Below, piece after piece: positions 1-10,803 of a stretch of DNA of 64,000 nucleotides (positions are counted from its first letter, which is position 1; each line of letters opens with the position of its first letter). The position numbers and the translations under genes were made by a program. The notes under the pieces are model-generated. The model had not been told where the DNA came from and did not search any database. It saw only the letters and a program-made list of their open reading frames with translations. The DNA lies in NCBI RefSeq assembly GCF_902806685.2, contig NC_048556.1, positions 7,316,001 to 7,380,000 of the forward strand, in the 5' to 3' direction. Origin of the DNA: Maniola hyperantus (taxonomy: Eukaryota > Arthropoda > Insecta > Lepidoptera > Nymphalidae).

Positions 1-125
1 CAGAACATCGAGATCGATCTGAAATGCGGCGAGAAAGTCACGGACTCAGACTCTGAGGGTCTGGACACCCGTGATTACCTGCCGCACCACGACCACACGA
101 GGCGTCCTAAAGCCATCAAAGCGAG
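1..125 (+). CDS. cic: cic exon (first in window, 5' continues upstream)
   Basis: Open in frame 1 from the window edge. It encodes an acidic/basic linker (QNIEIDLKCGEKVTDSDSEG...RRPKAIKA) and ends in AG before a GTATGT donor, leaving two bases of an Arg codon. The window may start within this exon. Confidence 0.8.
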
Positions 126-3100
126 GTATGTGCCTAAAATATAGCTAAGTAATTCATTATTATTATTATATACACAACTACAAGAAATAAAATAACAATA
201 CAAGAACAGAAAGCACTGACAGAAGTAGAATACAAAAGTCTGCCTTCCTCTGCATCTCTACCAGGCAACCTTGGGATAAATTCATTCTTACAAAAAACCT
301 AAAACCACTACTGATCACGGGTCTACTTTCAGAAAAAGAAGGGTTTTGGTTATAGCTCATCATGCTGACCAAGTACGGATTGCCAGACTTCACACACCTT
401 CGAGAACATTATGGAGAAGTGTCAAGTCTCAGGCATGCAGGTTTCTTCGCGATGTTTTCCTTCCCCGTTAAAATAAGTGATATCCAATTGCTTAAAACGC
501 GCATAAATCAGAAAAATTAAAGGTGCGTGCCCAGGATCAAAGCCCCGACCTCCTGAATAGGAGGCGGACGTCATAAATACTAGGCTATCATGGGCATGAT
601 GATGGTAATAATTAAGATTCATTTTGTTTTACAGGGCTGGGTCATCTGATAATCTGCTTGGAGGCATCACAGCTTCGAGCCCAGGTGGTTCAAAAGTATT
701 CCAGCCCACTGGTGGAGCTTTTAAATCCACACATGCTGACAATGGTAAAGTACAGCGATTTTCTTTGAATTACCTTAGTCTAGCAATTTGTGAGCCCAAA
801 AATGAGTAATTGCATTGTAGTATTATTATGAGGCCATAAGAACCATGGTGTCCTAACTAAATTTTCTGCTATATTGAGTTATGATTTATAACTGTTAAAA
901 ATTATCATTTTGGTTGAACCGCAGTGGCCTAAAAGTCAATAAAATTATTCAAACTGTGGATCAGCTATGGGTTCTTATATTAAATATTTGTGCTCTTCTA
1001 AAACTGTATTATAGCCAACTAGCTGATGCCTGCGACTTCGCCCGCGTGGAATTAGTTTTTTTAACTCCCGTGGGAACTCTGATTTTCCGAAATAAAAGTA
1101 GCCCATGTCACTTTCCAGGTCTTTATCTATACCCATACAAAAAGTCACGTCAATCCGTTGTACCGTTGCGACGTGATTGAAGGACAAACCAACAAACCAA
1201 TAAACCAACAAACAAACACACTTTCGCATTTATAATAAGGGTACTGATAGTAAAACAGTGATAGGACAGCAATTATCGCATTGACTTCGTCTAAGTTTGG
1301 TGCTAGAGAACTGGTCATTAAAGGCTCTTTAAATCGTTATATTTTTTTATAGGCGATAACCTCAGACAATGGACAGCGTTCACGTCAATAAACAAGCCGA
1401 ACATGAACCACGTACCGAGTTCGCCCCATCTGTCGCAATCTCTAACTACCAACACCCAGAGTCTTACCAACAGCGTCCAAGGAATATCGCTGAGCACGCC
1501 CAATCTAGCCAACCAGACGGCACTAGATAATGCCATCGCATCGATAATGAGTCCTACCACTAGTGGTGTGCAAGTGTTGACGAGTTCATTGTCGATACCC
1601 AGCGCGTCGATGATGAGCACTCCAACGTCCGCTACGTACGCTACGTCCGCTTCACTGAATAACACGCTGTTGAAGAGCGTCACATTGGTCAAGAGGAATA
1701 TTGGGGACAATGCTACAGGCTAGTGACGTTTTCATTATATTATTATCGAGAATGGCACAGATTCCGTTGTCTTTCTCTAAACTAAATTTAGAGTGTCTGC
1801 ATCCTTTTCTTTTTAACAATGCTAAAATGGGGCAGAACATGAACTTTACATTTAAAGACTCTAAATTTTAGTGCACGCTACGAATTTAAACAGTAGGCTC
1901 GCGACTGTGCGCTAAAATCACGGGTTTTACCATCTAAAAATTAAATTTAAAACTGTCAAACTGCGTCTGTCCTTTTCATATTACATTAGTAAGAAGAGGA
2001 TGTGAATACTCTAAAATTAGGTTGTGCTCAGAATCAGTACCATTGTTTTATGATATCAACACAGACATCACTAGACATCGATAATGAGCTCAAGGTAATT
2101 TATGTTTTTCCATTGTCGAGTTTTTTTTTTAAATAAAATTTCTTTGGGCGATCTTTTTCGGACGTAACGTGACTATCTTCTGTCCGTAATTAAAATGGCC
2201 GCCAAACAGTTTTGCTGCAACTGCTGTTTTGAGGCCGCCATCTTAAATCTTATTAAGATTACTAGCTGATGCCCGCGACTTCGTACGCGTGGATTTAGGT
2301 TTTTAAAAATCCTGTGGGAACTCTTAAATTTTCCGGGATAAAATTATAATATATAAAATTTTAAATATAAATAGCCTATGTCCTTCCCCGGGTTGCAAGC
2401 TACCTCTGTACCAAATTTCGTCAAAATCGGTTAAACGGAAAGCCGTGAAAAGCTAGCAGACAGACAGACACACTTTCGCATTTATAATATGTGTATGGAA
2501 GTATGGATTGAAAGCTTAATGATGATTAGAGCTGTATTTTTTACTTACTACATGATATAAAAAACCATTTGCCGGCTTATTAAATCCCGTTCGCGGTTAG
2601 TTTCACTTCAATCACGCGTAATGGTTCACACAAGATATTTTTTGTATATTTTGAAGTTGCATTTTGTACCCACAGGCCCAATAACCCTATCAGTGGACGC
2701 GTCGGGCAACCTCGTCATAAAGACGAGTCAGTCGGACTGCCAGCCCAGTGACCAACCCCTACACTGTGTCCAGTTGCAGAGGCTCTATGTACCTTTTGCC
2801 ACCGGTCAGTACTCATAATAGCTTAATTTTAATAACTATACCATACCATAAAGAATCCTTCCCACAGCCAGTGTTCTTGAGTTTTTGTTTTAAAAAAAAA
2901 AATGCAAGCGAGCAGGCAGTTCACCTAATGTTAAGTGATTAACATCGCCCATGAACATTATAGGAACCACCAATGCGTTGCCGGCATTTCAGGAATTGTG
3001 TGCTTTTATTAGTCAAATAATGACTTACAGTACGCGGTCGAAAGTAATGTACATCGACCTTTAGAAGGAGATAGCAGATTTGTAGAGCGTTGTCCCTGTC

Positions 3101-6100
3101 GTTGAGACCGCCAAAACGTCATATTATAGGTATGAGTGACAGACAACGTTCTACAAATCAGAAATGTCGTTTCTAAGGGCCGATGTACATTATTTTCTGC
3201 CGCGTACATTATTTTACCATTTAAACTGTCGTAAGTGATTTACATTGTAAATATAGATGCTTACAGCTATACATATTCACGACTTTAAAATAAAATAAAA
3301 TAAAATTTCTTTATTTCAGACCGTGGTCCATATGGTGTTAGTAAATAGTAGTAATATTTAAAGACTTAAAACTATGTTAGTACGTATAACTTACATGTAA
3401 TTTAAAAAATAAAAACCTTAAATTAAATATAATTATAACCTTAATTTAAATATAATTATAATTAAAACCTTAATTTAAATATAATTTAAACTTTAGTCTC
3501 AACCGCAAACGTTGCGTGCTGAGTCCCTGTAAAAAAAATCCCTGGATGGGTTCGAAAATAGTCGCACTTACGTTGACTTACATGTTTGTTTTTGATAGGC
3601 CGTTTTTACAGCGGAACTGAAAACTATAGTTAAAACTATTTCTGACGATTAAAGCTCACAAAACTCAAGAATAAATGAACATAAGAATATACTTTTATGT
3701 GCTAGTACAAATACATAATATTAATAATATTATCTTGCTTGATTCTAAAGCTGATCTTTATTCATCACTTATTATTTTAAAACAATTACGTTTTTCTTTA
3801 CTTACTACTACTCTATTATGTTTTTTAATACGCGTATAAAGTATTGGTTTATTTTACAGAGGCGGATATCAATAAGAGCCAGAATCAGAATATACAAAGT
3901 GCTCAATCTGTGATTGTGTCGCAAAGTAATAACCACGCAGTGCCAAAAACTAATACGTGAGTACCCCTCATTATCCTCAACAACTCTATGATTTTCCGGG
4001 ATAAAAAGTAGCCTATGTCCTTCCCGTTGGATGTAAGCTTACTCTGTACCAAATTTCATGAAGATTAGTTTAACTGTTGGACTGTGAAAAGCTGGTAGGA
4101 AGACAGACAGATAGACACTCTTTCGCATTTGCAATATTAGTATGGATTACTTTACCTTCGCAATCATTTAAGCATATCAATAGAACCATCCTATTAAATC
4201 TTCCTCTTAGATTATAATGAAGATACCAACAAACCCTGAAGCGCTGCGCTTTGTTCGGGTGTGCTGTGTTTAAAACAGCAAGGATCACGCGATACGTGCT
4301 GGCTCAGTCGTCCGTCTGTCTCACTTGCACTTGTGCGCATGCATGTCGCGCAGTCGCAGTCGCACAGAACACCGTGCAGCCCAATGTTTGTAGAAAAAAC
4401 AGCATCAGAAAGTTAGCTGAGCACAGCACAGCTCTATGGTGATTGGTCACCCTAAGACAGCCATATTTGTATTTCCACAGGCAATGGGATGCTCCGATCG
4501 AGGAGGCCCGTCCGTTTCCTCTGGCGCCCACTCCGGCGCAGCTTGGAAGAGCACCTTTACAGAAGAGACTCAGTCGAGGTATGTGGATGTTGAAAATCGT
4601 GTTCTTTCTGGGCAAAAAAGTATTGTATTTTTTTTAACGAATATTGGCCAAGTTAATTGCTGACTAATATTCCCCTTTCCCCTCCAATTAAGCGTAAAGC
4701 TTCTACTAGGAGTAGGTACGACAATAGTGCAACGGGTGGAATTTGAACCGGCGACCTTTCGGTTTTCAGTCCGCTCCTTTAACCGTTGAGCTATCGAGGC
4801 TCTGATATAGCCGAGAATATAATCACATTAGAGAATAGAATAGGATAGGACACTAGCCGAGTCGAGGATGGTATAGTGATTGCAAAAGAAATAGTGATTA
4901 CAAACATTCGCTAGTAAACCTCGTTTCAAATATTAAATTTTCATAAAGGTACATCTACTGGCTCGACCGGCAGTTGTGAACCCAACATACCGCGTTCAGA
5001 CAGCGGGCCCACCACTCCGCATGAAATCGTGGAACCGCTCCAGTCTCCCAAGAAGATGGAAAACTTGCCCAGCCCCTCGTCCAAGAAGTGCCTCTTCAAG
5101 AAAGGCAATGAGGATGGACGGGATAAGTAAGTATCTTTAAAATTGGTTCCATATTCTTATTTCAGAAAGCAATCTGGTCTTTCCTTTTTTGTATAAAACA
5201 TTTGTCACACTGTGCATTGGATTACGGCCACTACAGGTCTTGGCTATTTCTGTCGTTTTCGCATTGACTTTTGTGACACACCACCTTATAGCAAAATGAA
5301 TTAGATTGATAGATTTGTTAGGTTCACGTTTAAAATGTCAAACTGCACAAAATTTTTGGTAGTCACAAATAGGGTTAAAATGGGCTACTGAGATATATCC
5401 ATAGACAATAGCTATTTATGGATATTCCATCCAAAAATTATACCTGTAGGTAATGTTGGGAAATGAAAGCCAACTTTGGACCGTCCAAATATTATCTGAA
5501 ATTGTCAGTCACAAAACTTTCTGTCCCACTCACTCTTAGAACAGGTCTGGGCTAGTAATATTCTGACAGTCTGTGGCGTGGTCTAGTACAAAATGTATGA
5601 GTAGAGTACCTTCTGGCGAGCATCAAAATTTTATATGCAGCCGGCCTGAAGGAGCACAAATTGCCTTCTAAATGGTCTATTAAAAATTCTATAACTAATG
5701 TATTGCTTTTTACTATCAGGGTGCTAGAGACGGTGAATTTCGAGCAAAAGTTCAGTACACTGCCGCAGTTCAAGCCCGAGGCGTGCAGTCCCAGCGCCTG
5801 TGTGGTGCCGCGCAGCCCGCAGCTCTACGTGCGCAAGAAGCACAAGACCTCTCTAGGTAAGTGAATTTTGTGAAGTAGGTAAAGTGAGATATTTTATCAA
5901 TAAACATCATCGCGTGCCTTCTTCGAAATGAAGTTTGGTAATCCTCATCTGAAAAACTAAAGCCGCTTCTTTTAACTTCGGTTAAATAAGCCCTATCCAC
6001 CCTTTTATATCCTCGCAACTAATTGTGTCTTTGGTAACCTGGATCCCTTTTGCCTGCAATTCTACCTTCCAACACCAATCTTGGGAATAGTCGGAAAATT

Positions 6101-8218
6101 TCCTTATAATTTCTTTTGCAAAACCTAAATCCACGAGAACGCAGGACGCGCTAGTACAAATATTTCTCACCGTGTAAATTCCATCGCGAATGTCTTTTGA
6201 AATGTTCTCTTTTATCTTTCAACAGATGAAGAGTCAACAATAGTGACGCCGCAGATCGAAGCGGAGGTGATCAACGGCAACGGGATGCCGACGCCGCACT
6301 CGTACGGGACCCCGCACAAGCTGGTCGGGAACACGTTCTTCGGACCGGACTTCAATATTGACAGCTTTAGAGGTGAATTTTATAGTTTTCTTTAAATTCA
6401 AAAAGATTGAGGAAACCATAGTACGATTACATTACTGTATATAAAGCAACTGTCGCCCGAGCAATATTGTCGTAGCAAGAATAGCTACTATTATACTATA
6501 TAGTATTTATTTAAACGTCTTTGAAAAGTAAGCCTTTGATACTATTGAGTATCTTGTTGGGAGGAAGTTAGCAATGTACCAAGGTTTCCTACACGCTGTA
6601 CTGATTTCTAGTAGCACCGTGTTCTCTATCAAGGTTGTAGTGAAATATAACAAAGAGATCACTCAGAAAAATTTAATGATTATTTCACTCGCAAGTTACA
6701 AGTTACGAGTGGACCAGTGCGAGCGGCGGTTACGAAGCAACTGACTGACTACATCAAATGTGGTTTTATAATGTGTTAGCGGTATTTATCAAAGTCCATT
6801 CCCCCTACGGTGCCCGCAGTGGCTGAGAGCATGGAGGACATGTCGCCGCGCACGCCGTGCTCGGGCGCGGGCGGCGTGGGCGCGCGCGGCGAGGCGGGCC
6901 ACCGCCGCGTGCTGGAGCAGCGCCGCCATCTGGTCATGAAGCTGTTCCACGAGCACGGCATGTTCCCCACCACACAGGCCACTACGCACTTCCAGGTAAT
7001 TGCGCCTTGCCGGCAACTTTACGCCCAGCGATAAAAAAAAGTGATGACGGTCACTTGGCAGCTACATGATGCGTTTTTGGGTGACAAAGTGCATCGGCTA
7101 TAAACTTGCCGGCAATTTTAGCTCAGCAATATAAATTCAACGATGAGCGTAACACGGAACATGACTGCTAGTTCATGTAACTGATTGCATCGGTTATAAA
7201 CTTGCCGGCAGCTATTTAGGCCAGTTATAATATTAAATTCAATGACGATAGTAACTTAGCGACTATAGTATGACTTCATTTTCAGATAGCTTTAAATTTG
7301 GTGGTAACTGCCAGCCAGCAGCCAAAAATGATCGAAAGTGTCAATAGAAATTATCTGGAAATAATTATTAGCGCATATTATCTAATTCTACTCTTCATGC
7401 ACACTTGTTTTCCCACCATCTGAAGAGTTTATGACGGAAAATATAGGCTGCGTTTATTTTTCGACAGGCGGCTCATACAGACATATTCCCGACAAAGACT
7501 TCCCTGCAACTCAAGATACGCGAGGTGCGGCAAAAGCTGATGGCGCAGTCCAACCTTACGCCGCACTCCGAAGTCAACACACCTACCAGTGAGTTTTAAT
7601 TGCTGCTACAAACTAGGTTTCACCCTCATGTTTATTCTTCTTTATAGTACATCAGCCTAGTAAATTATAATTTTACAGGGTGTTTTGTTATTGTCATTAA
7701 TACCCATATCGAGTACTGTTCACTGTTCGGACCAATAAAATGAATTGTGTCCTTGTAGAGAGAGAGCCAGCGCGTTCCAGACCTTCCTTATTTTATAAAA
7801 GCTGAAAGTTTCTCTGCGTATTGTCCCCAACACTGGGAGGAACGTTTGTTTGGGTCATAGTGCCTTTGAGAGATAAAGGTGTAAAAAATCTAAAGTCTAA
7901 ATTTTTATATTTTTTCACGTGATTTCTAATACTATTCCGAGGAAAATACAAAAAAATTTGAGTTTATACTTTGACGTAAGATTTTTACATCTTTATTACC
8001 TGTTCCAAAGCCATCATGATCCAAACAAACATTCAAACAAACGTTCCTCCCAGTGTTGGGGACAATACACAGAGAAACTTTCAGCTTTTTATAAAATCAG
8101 AAAGGTTTGGAACGTGCTGGCTCTTAGGCCATTAGTCTAATCCGAAGGTTTTTAATTCACAGATGTAAATTCTCCAATAGTGTCCGCTGCGTTGCAGCCA
8201 ACTTCAACGGCTAGTTAG
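1..8218 (+). CDS. cic: Capicua transcriptional repressor, C-terminal part (12 exons; 5' end outside window)
   Basis: Capicua is a nuclear HMG-box repressor that silences receptor tyrosine kinase/Ras-MAPK target genes and is relieved by ERK. Exons are 1-125, 635-744, 1353-1718, 2676-2804, 3860-3956, 4481-4578, 4949-5126, 5720-5856, 6226-6372, 6820-6995, 7468-7588 and 8163-8218; phases join into one frame of 579 codons plus TAG. Recognisable family blocks are PLAPTPAQLGRAPLQ (exon 6), VLETVNFEQKFSTLPQF (exon 8), NTFFGPDFNIDSF (exon 9), and the C1 region in exons 10-11 (LFHEHGMFPTTQATTHFQ, then DIFPTKTSLQLKIREVRQKL). C1 is known to cooperate with the HMG box in DNA binding; the HMG box is upstream of base 1. 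Long stretches rich in Ser, Thr, Asn and Gln are typical of the family's disordered linkers. All introns are GT-AG except the third, which needs a GC donor to stay in frame. Identification is strong; exact donor 3 is not. Confidence 0.93.
306..598 (-). repeat. tRNA-derived SINE, family A
   Basis: On the - strand: 'gatagcctagt' (A-box region), 'ggaggtcggggctttgatcc' (B-box region), 'gggcacgcacc', then the body 'tgcgttttaagca...gaaaacatcgcgaagaaacc' and 'acttcaca'. It lies in a cic intron. Similar SINEs are known from butterflies; I do not assign the family name. Confidence 0.8.
635..744 (+). CDS. cic: cic exon 2 of window
   Basis: Follows a TTTTACAG acceptor and restores AGG (Arg). It reads AGSSDNLLGGITASSPGGSK then a FQPTGGAFKS stretch and ends before GTAAAG in phase 1. 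The low-complexity Gly/Ser/Thr composition fits a Capicua linker. Confidence 0.88.
1015..1245 (+). repeat. Family B interspersed repeat
   Basis: 'actagctgatgcctgcgact' head, 'gtgggaactctgattttccg' body, '...acaaacacactttcgcattt' + 'ataat' end. It is in a cic intron. This subtype has 'ttgtaccgttgcgacgtgat' before the tail. Confidence 0.82.
1353..1718 (+). CDS. cic: cic exon 3 of window (Ser/Thr/Asn-rich; unusual donor)
   Basis: Acceptor TTTTTATAG. It encodes a long Ser/Thr/Asn-rich segment (DNLRQWTAFTSINKPNMNHV at the start, TLVKRNIGDNATG at the end). The frame stays open to a TAG at 1721-1723. No phase-1 GT donor lies near the end. Joining ACA-G to the next exon needs a GC donor (G|GCTAGT), giving NATG-PITLSV. 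The donor is therefore inferred. Confidence 0.75.
1748..1885. repeat. Possible diverged relative of the 13.7-kb MITE in a cic intron
   Basis: 'agattccgttgtctttctct' + 'aaactaaatttagag' and 'gcatccttttctttttaaca' resemble the MITE ends. Only partial. Confidence 0.35.
2262..2500 (+). repeat. Family B interspersed repeat
   Basis: 'actagctgatgcccgcgact' to 'cacactttcgcatttataat'. This subtype has 'accaaatttcgtcaaaatcg' and 'gtgaaaagctagcagacaga'. In a cic intron. Confidence 0.85.
2676..2804 (+). CDS. cic: cic exon 4 of window
   Basis: Acceptor TACCCACAG and donor GTCAGT, phase 1 at both ends. It encodes PITLSVDASGNLVIK, then a Cys/Gln-containing stretch ending RLYVPFATG. Confidence 0.85.
3029..3209. 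mobile_element. Fold-back MITE in a cic intron
   Basis: The arms 'cagtacgcggtcgaaagtaa' and 'tattttctgccgcgtac' pair along about 70 bases each ('gatttgtagagcgttgt' against 'acaacgttctacaaatc'). A second copy is at 61.67 kb. Confidence 0.8.
3860..3956 (+). CDS. cic: cic exon 5 of window
   Basis: Acceptor TTTTACAG and donor GTGAGT. It encodes an Asn/Gln/Ser-rich linker (EADINKSQNQNIQSAQSVIV...KTNT), leaving two bases of the last Thr codon. Confidence 0.85.
3988..4147 (+). repeat. Family B, 5'-truncated
   Basis: Starts at 'gattttccgggataaaaagt' and runs to 'gcaatattagtatggat'. In a cic intron. Confidence 0.8.
4481..4578 (+). CDS. cic: cic exon 6 of window (APTPAQLGRAPLQ motif)
   Basis: Acceptor ATTTCCACAG and donor GTATGT. 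It contains FPLAPTPAQLGRAPLQKRLS, a motif I recognise as shared by vertebrate and insect Capicua proteins. This is one of the blocks that identify the gene. Confidence 0.92.
4625..4803 (-). repeat. Second tRNA-derived SINE type (tRNA-Phe-like head) in a cic intron
   Basis: On the - strand the head 'gcctcgatagctcaacggtt' + 'aaaggagcggactgaaaacc' + 'gaaaggtcgccggttcaaat' has A-box and B-box motifs and a GAA in the anticodon-loop position. The 5' and 3' acceptor strands do not pair, so it is not a working tRNA gene. The tail runs through 'ggaggggaaaggggaatatt' to a T/A-rich end. Confidence 0.75.
4949..5126 (+). CDS. cic: cic exon 7 of window
   Basis: Acceptor TTTTCATAAAG and donor GTAAGT. It encodes a Ser/Pro-rich segment with several SP/TP sites (SGPTTPHEIVEPLQSPKK, ENLPSPSSKK) and ends in basic KKCLFKK. 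The SP/TP sites are possible proline-directed kinase sites (inference). Confidence 0.9.
5720..5856 (+). CDS. cic: cic exon 8 of window (VLETVNFEQKF motif)
   Basis: Acceptor ACTATCAG and donor GTAAGT. It encodes VLETVNFEQKFSTLPQFKPE followed by SPSACVVPRSPQLYVRKKHK. This matches the conserved 'VLE.VNFE..F..LP.F.PE' block of Capicua proteins, with a basic tail. Confidence 0.93.
6226..6372 (+). CDS. cic: cic exon 9 of window
   Basis: Acceptor CTTTCAACAG and donor GTGAAT. It encodes an acidic start (DEESTIVTPQIEAEV), then PTPHSYGTPHKLVGNTFFGP and DFNIDSFR, a conserved Capicua block just before C1. Confidence 0.92.
6820..6995 (+). CDS. cic: cic exon 10 of window (C1 region, first half; GC-rich)
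   Basis: Acceptor TGCCCGCAG and donor GTAATT, ending in phase 0. A Gly/Ala-rich, strikingly GC-rich linker leads into EQRRHLVMKLFHEHGMFPTT and QATTHFQ, the first half of the C1 domain. The GC content is far above the AT-rich introns on both sides. Confidence 0.95.
7468..7588 (+). CDS. cic: cic exon 11 of window (C1 region, second half)
   Basis: Acceptor TTTTCGACAG. AAHTDIFPTKTSLQLKIREV and RQKLM complete the C1 domain. Donor GTGAGT follows ACC-A. If the donor is not used, the frame stops after four codons (TSEF*), so an alternative C terminus is possible. Confidence 0.95.
7763..8124. mobile_element. Fold-back MITE in the last cic intron
   Basis: Left arm from 'agagccagcgcgttccagac' and right arm to 'ggaacgtgctggctct' pair for over 100 bases ('gtattgtccccaacactggg' against 'cagtgttggggacaatac'). 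It fills most of the intron between exons 11 and 12 and ends 38 bases before the last acceptor. Confidence 0.85.
8163..8218 (+). CDS. cic: cic terminal coding exon
   Basis: Acceptor TTTAATTCACAG. A+AT gives Asn, then VNSPIVSAALQPTSTAS and TAG at 8216-8218. Frame and splice sites fit. The sequence itself is not a conserved block, so it is less certain than exons 10-11. Confidence 0.8.
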
Positions 8219-8266
8219 CGATGCGGGTACACCATCTCCATTGTGGTACGCGAGTAAACTGCTGGC

Positions 8267-8412
8267 CCACATGACCGATTTTATAATCGGCTGATTCAAA
8301 AATCGGTCAGGAAATCGGCAATCTACCTGTTCCAGTAATCGTCCTGTTCTTGAAATCAGCCTGTTCAAGAAATCGGTCTGTTCCAGAAATAGATCTGTTT
8401 CAGAAATCGGTC
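8267..8412. repeat. Degenerate tandem repeat downstream of the cic stop
   Basis: Six or more imperfect units of about 20-23 bp around 'ttccagaaatcggtctg', starting about 50 bases after the cic stop and so probably in its 3' UTR. Related 'aaatcggtt' motifs recur near 9139-9205. Confidence 0.65.
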
Positions 8413-10470
8413 AGTGAAAGTGGAGTTTGGAAATTTCAATATTACGAGAACTTTGGACACGTGCTAAATCAGATATATTCATAGATTCGATAATTCAAGT
8501 GCAATTACAAATGATTAAATCACCGTTTCGATTAATATGTCATGTGGACTAATATAAATCTAAATTCTAAATTATCTGTAATGTCCAATAGAATAATGTT
8601 CAAAATTTTGCCGATAATAATACTGCCATCCTTTTAGCAGTCTGCGTCTATAAGATTACACAATGGAGTTGTGAATGTACGAATTCTATATATTATGAGT
8701 ACCTAATTTGACATAGTTGTTATGATGTACACCGAGAGCTGTCGAATGAAATGTATAAGTATAATGAGTGCCTGAAGCGGAACGGAGTGGAGACGACCAA
8801 ATTATTGATACGTGATAATTTTATCGCGTCATTTTTCAATAATGTGATTGGTCAGTTGAACATCGCTCCGCTTCAGTGACAGGCACCCTAAAACAAACAT
8901 TGTTCATTAGCTCTTTTACAAACTTATGTGAGATTTCAATGTGAAAAATGCCTAGATGCATTTAAGTATAGCGTTTTATTTAGGCGCCAATTGGTTATAA
9001 TGTTATATATTAACAAACATATATTTAAGAAACAAAACGAGAAAAAACAAATAAAAATTGCTGAATTGTGTGTGGGATGTGTTTGCGATGTGAGATGGAC
9101 TTTGAATAAGGGCGTATGACAGATTTTCTAAATAACCGATTTAGAAATCGGTTTCTTAAAGTTGTATCAGTATGATTTCTAAATGAGTGTTCCAAAATCG
9201 GTTGTACGCACCTAAGCTTGTATGACTTTAATATTTTATACATAAAATAATATATGCACATTATGTATTTTAAATGACACATTTTATTTTTGGTAGTTGT
9301 TATCCGCGTTTAAGATTTTATTGGATTCATTATTGGGGGTTAATATGGATTGAAGTCAGTTAAAACACGTACTGATGTATTTGGAGGAAAATACACATAA
9401 TATAATATAATGTTCACGTAGATCGCGGTCGCGAGTTTCTTGTGCGGAAGCGTGTGTTTTATACATGAACACTGGTGTTACTTCATATGTTTGGAATTTC
9501 GCGATCAAATCCGGAAGTAAGCACGTGAAACAGAAAACAAAGTCATCGCGTGCGATGTTTTTGTCAAGTTCAAAAAGAATCTCAAGACTATAAATAGTCG
9601 GGATATCTTATCTTTCATACACGAGTTTTGCCGCGATAATATTTTCAACAAGAAGGGGATTCACAGAAGTTTCAATTCGAAAAGATATAGATTTTATTCA
9701 TCCTCTTTTTCAATACTAGCACATTAATCATATGGGCACGATCTCAATACATTTAATTGTATGTAATTTTTATAGTCGATATGTAAGATTTTCATTTTAG
9801 TATTTACTGTGTGTATGGATGGAGTATTTCATTGAATATTTTCTTATTTAATTCGAGTAATAAATATTTATTACACTTGAGATATTTCGATGGGGAAGCG
9901 TTTCATTTTGCTAGAGATTTCAGCCTTAACCGTTGCATTTACAGTACCAAATGCTAAAGCAATAACATTGTGTACTGTTTTTATATACTTTAAGATGGGG
10001 TTTGCAATACGAAACAAAATTTATTTTCCTTATTTTTTTTTATTAAAGTTTTTCAAAATTAAAGCAATATCGTGGTCGATTAAAGTTAAGTTTAATAAAG
10101 TGTAAGTTATGCGATCATAACTTTGGTGCAGACATATTGATTATTGTTTAAGTCTTTAAAGTGTATCGTTTTTCTATTTATGTTGTGATGTTGGTCTTCC
10201 ACATGTTTTAAAAGAAATCTTTTTTATAAATGGATATCTACTTATTTAATTTAAAATCTTAGTGTACAGTGATTTAAGTTAAGTTGAGTGGTTCGAGTTA
10301 TTGGATGCCATGTCTGTTCGGTTAGGTCGTAAGTCGGACTGACGGACGTATAATCCGCGACTCTCGCCATCTCGACCTGTCGCGTACTATAGATTACAAT
10401 TTATAGGCTTGTCGGTTTTATTTGCTCTATTACGTTATTAACTCGACAAATAGAATTTTGATGTGGAATA
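8413..10470. other. 3' flank/probable 3' UTR of cic
   Basis: AT-rich and without a credible coding exon. Several AATAAA-type signals occur (for example 9860 and 10096) but none can be singled out. A small inverted repeat lies at 8767-8890. Confidence 0.5.
8767..8890. repeat. Small imperfect fold-back repeat
   Basis: 'agtgcctgaagcggaacgga' at the left and 'tcgctccgcttcagtgacag' + 'gcac' at the right are inverted. The middle carries the palindrome-like 'gataattttatcgcgtca'. Confidence 0.55.
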
Positions 10471-10472
10471 AA

Positions 10473-10803
10473 GGTGCAGATAAACTACTGTATCGTGGTG
10501 CGATGTGACGCGATAAAAGGCGATTGGAGTCATATATTTTTTTATTTATTTATTGGTAACATAGTATACCCGGGGAGACATTAAAGTTGCCCAATACGTG
10601 TCTCGACTGGAAAAAACGGACACATAAAAATAAAAAGAACAATAAATAACGAGCACGAGAACAATATAATCATTTTATATGAAGATATCACACTATCTAC
10701 ATAACTATCGTGGCGCTCTACGCTTTGATTCAAGGCGCACTCCGATTTGTCGATCGCCAGAGTGTGGTTGCATCACATCGCAACAAAGTAGTTTGTGTGC
10801 ACC
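10473..10803. mobile_element. Fold-back element with AT-rich interior
   Basis: 'ggtgcagataaactactgta' and 'caaagtagtttgtgtgcacc' are terminal inverted repeats; pairing continues through 'gcgatgtga' against 'tcacatcgc' and 'ggcgattggag' against 'ctccgatttgtcgatcgcc' with gaps. Confidence 0.62.

Noticed and set aside
1318..1710. 130-codon frame on - opposite cic exon 3
   Set aside because: Shadow of the Ser/Thr-rich coding exon on the other strand.
4730..4803. tRNA-Phe gene on -
   Set aside because: Acceptor strands do not pair and the sequence continues into a SINE body.
6789..7016. Frames on both strands opposite cic exon 10
   Set aside because: Side effects of the GC-rich coding exon, which lacks stops in other frames.
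9025..10105. Small frames downstream of cic
   Set aside because: AT-rich random frames of 70-85 codons without any recognisable domain.
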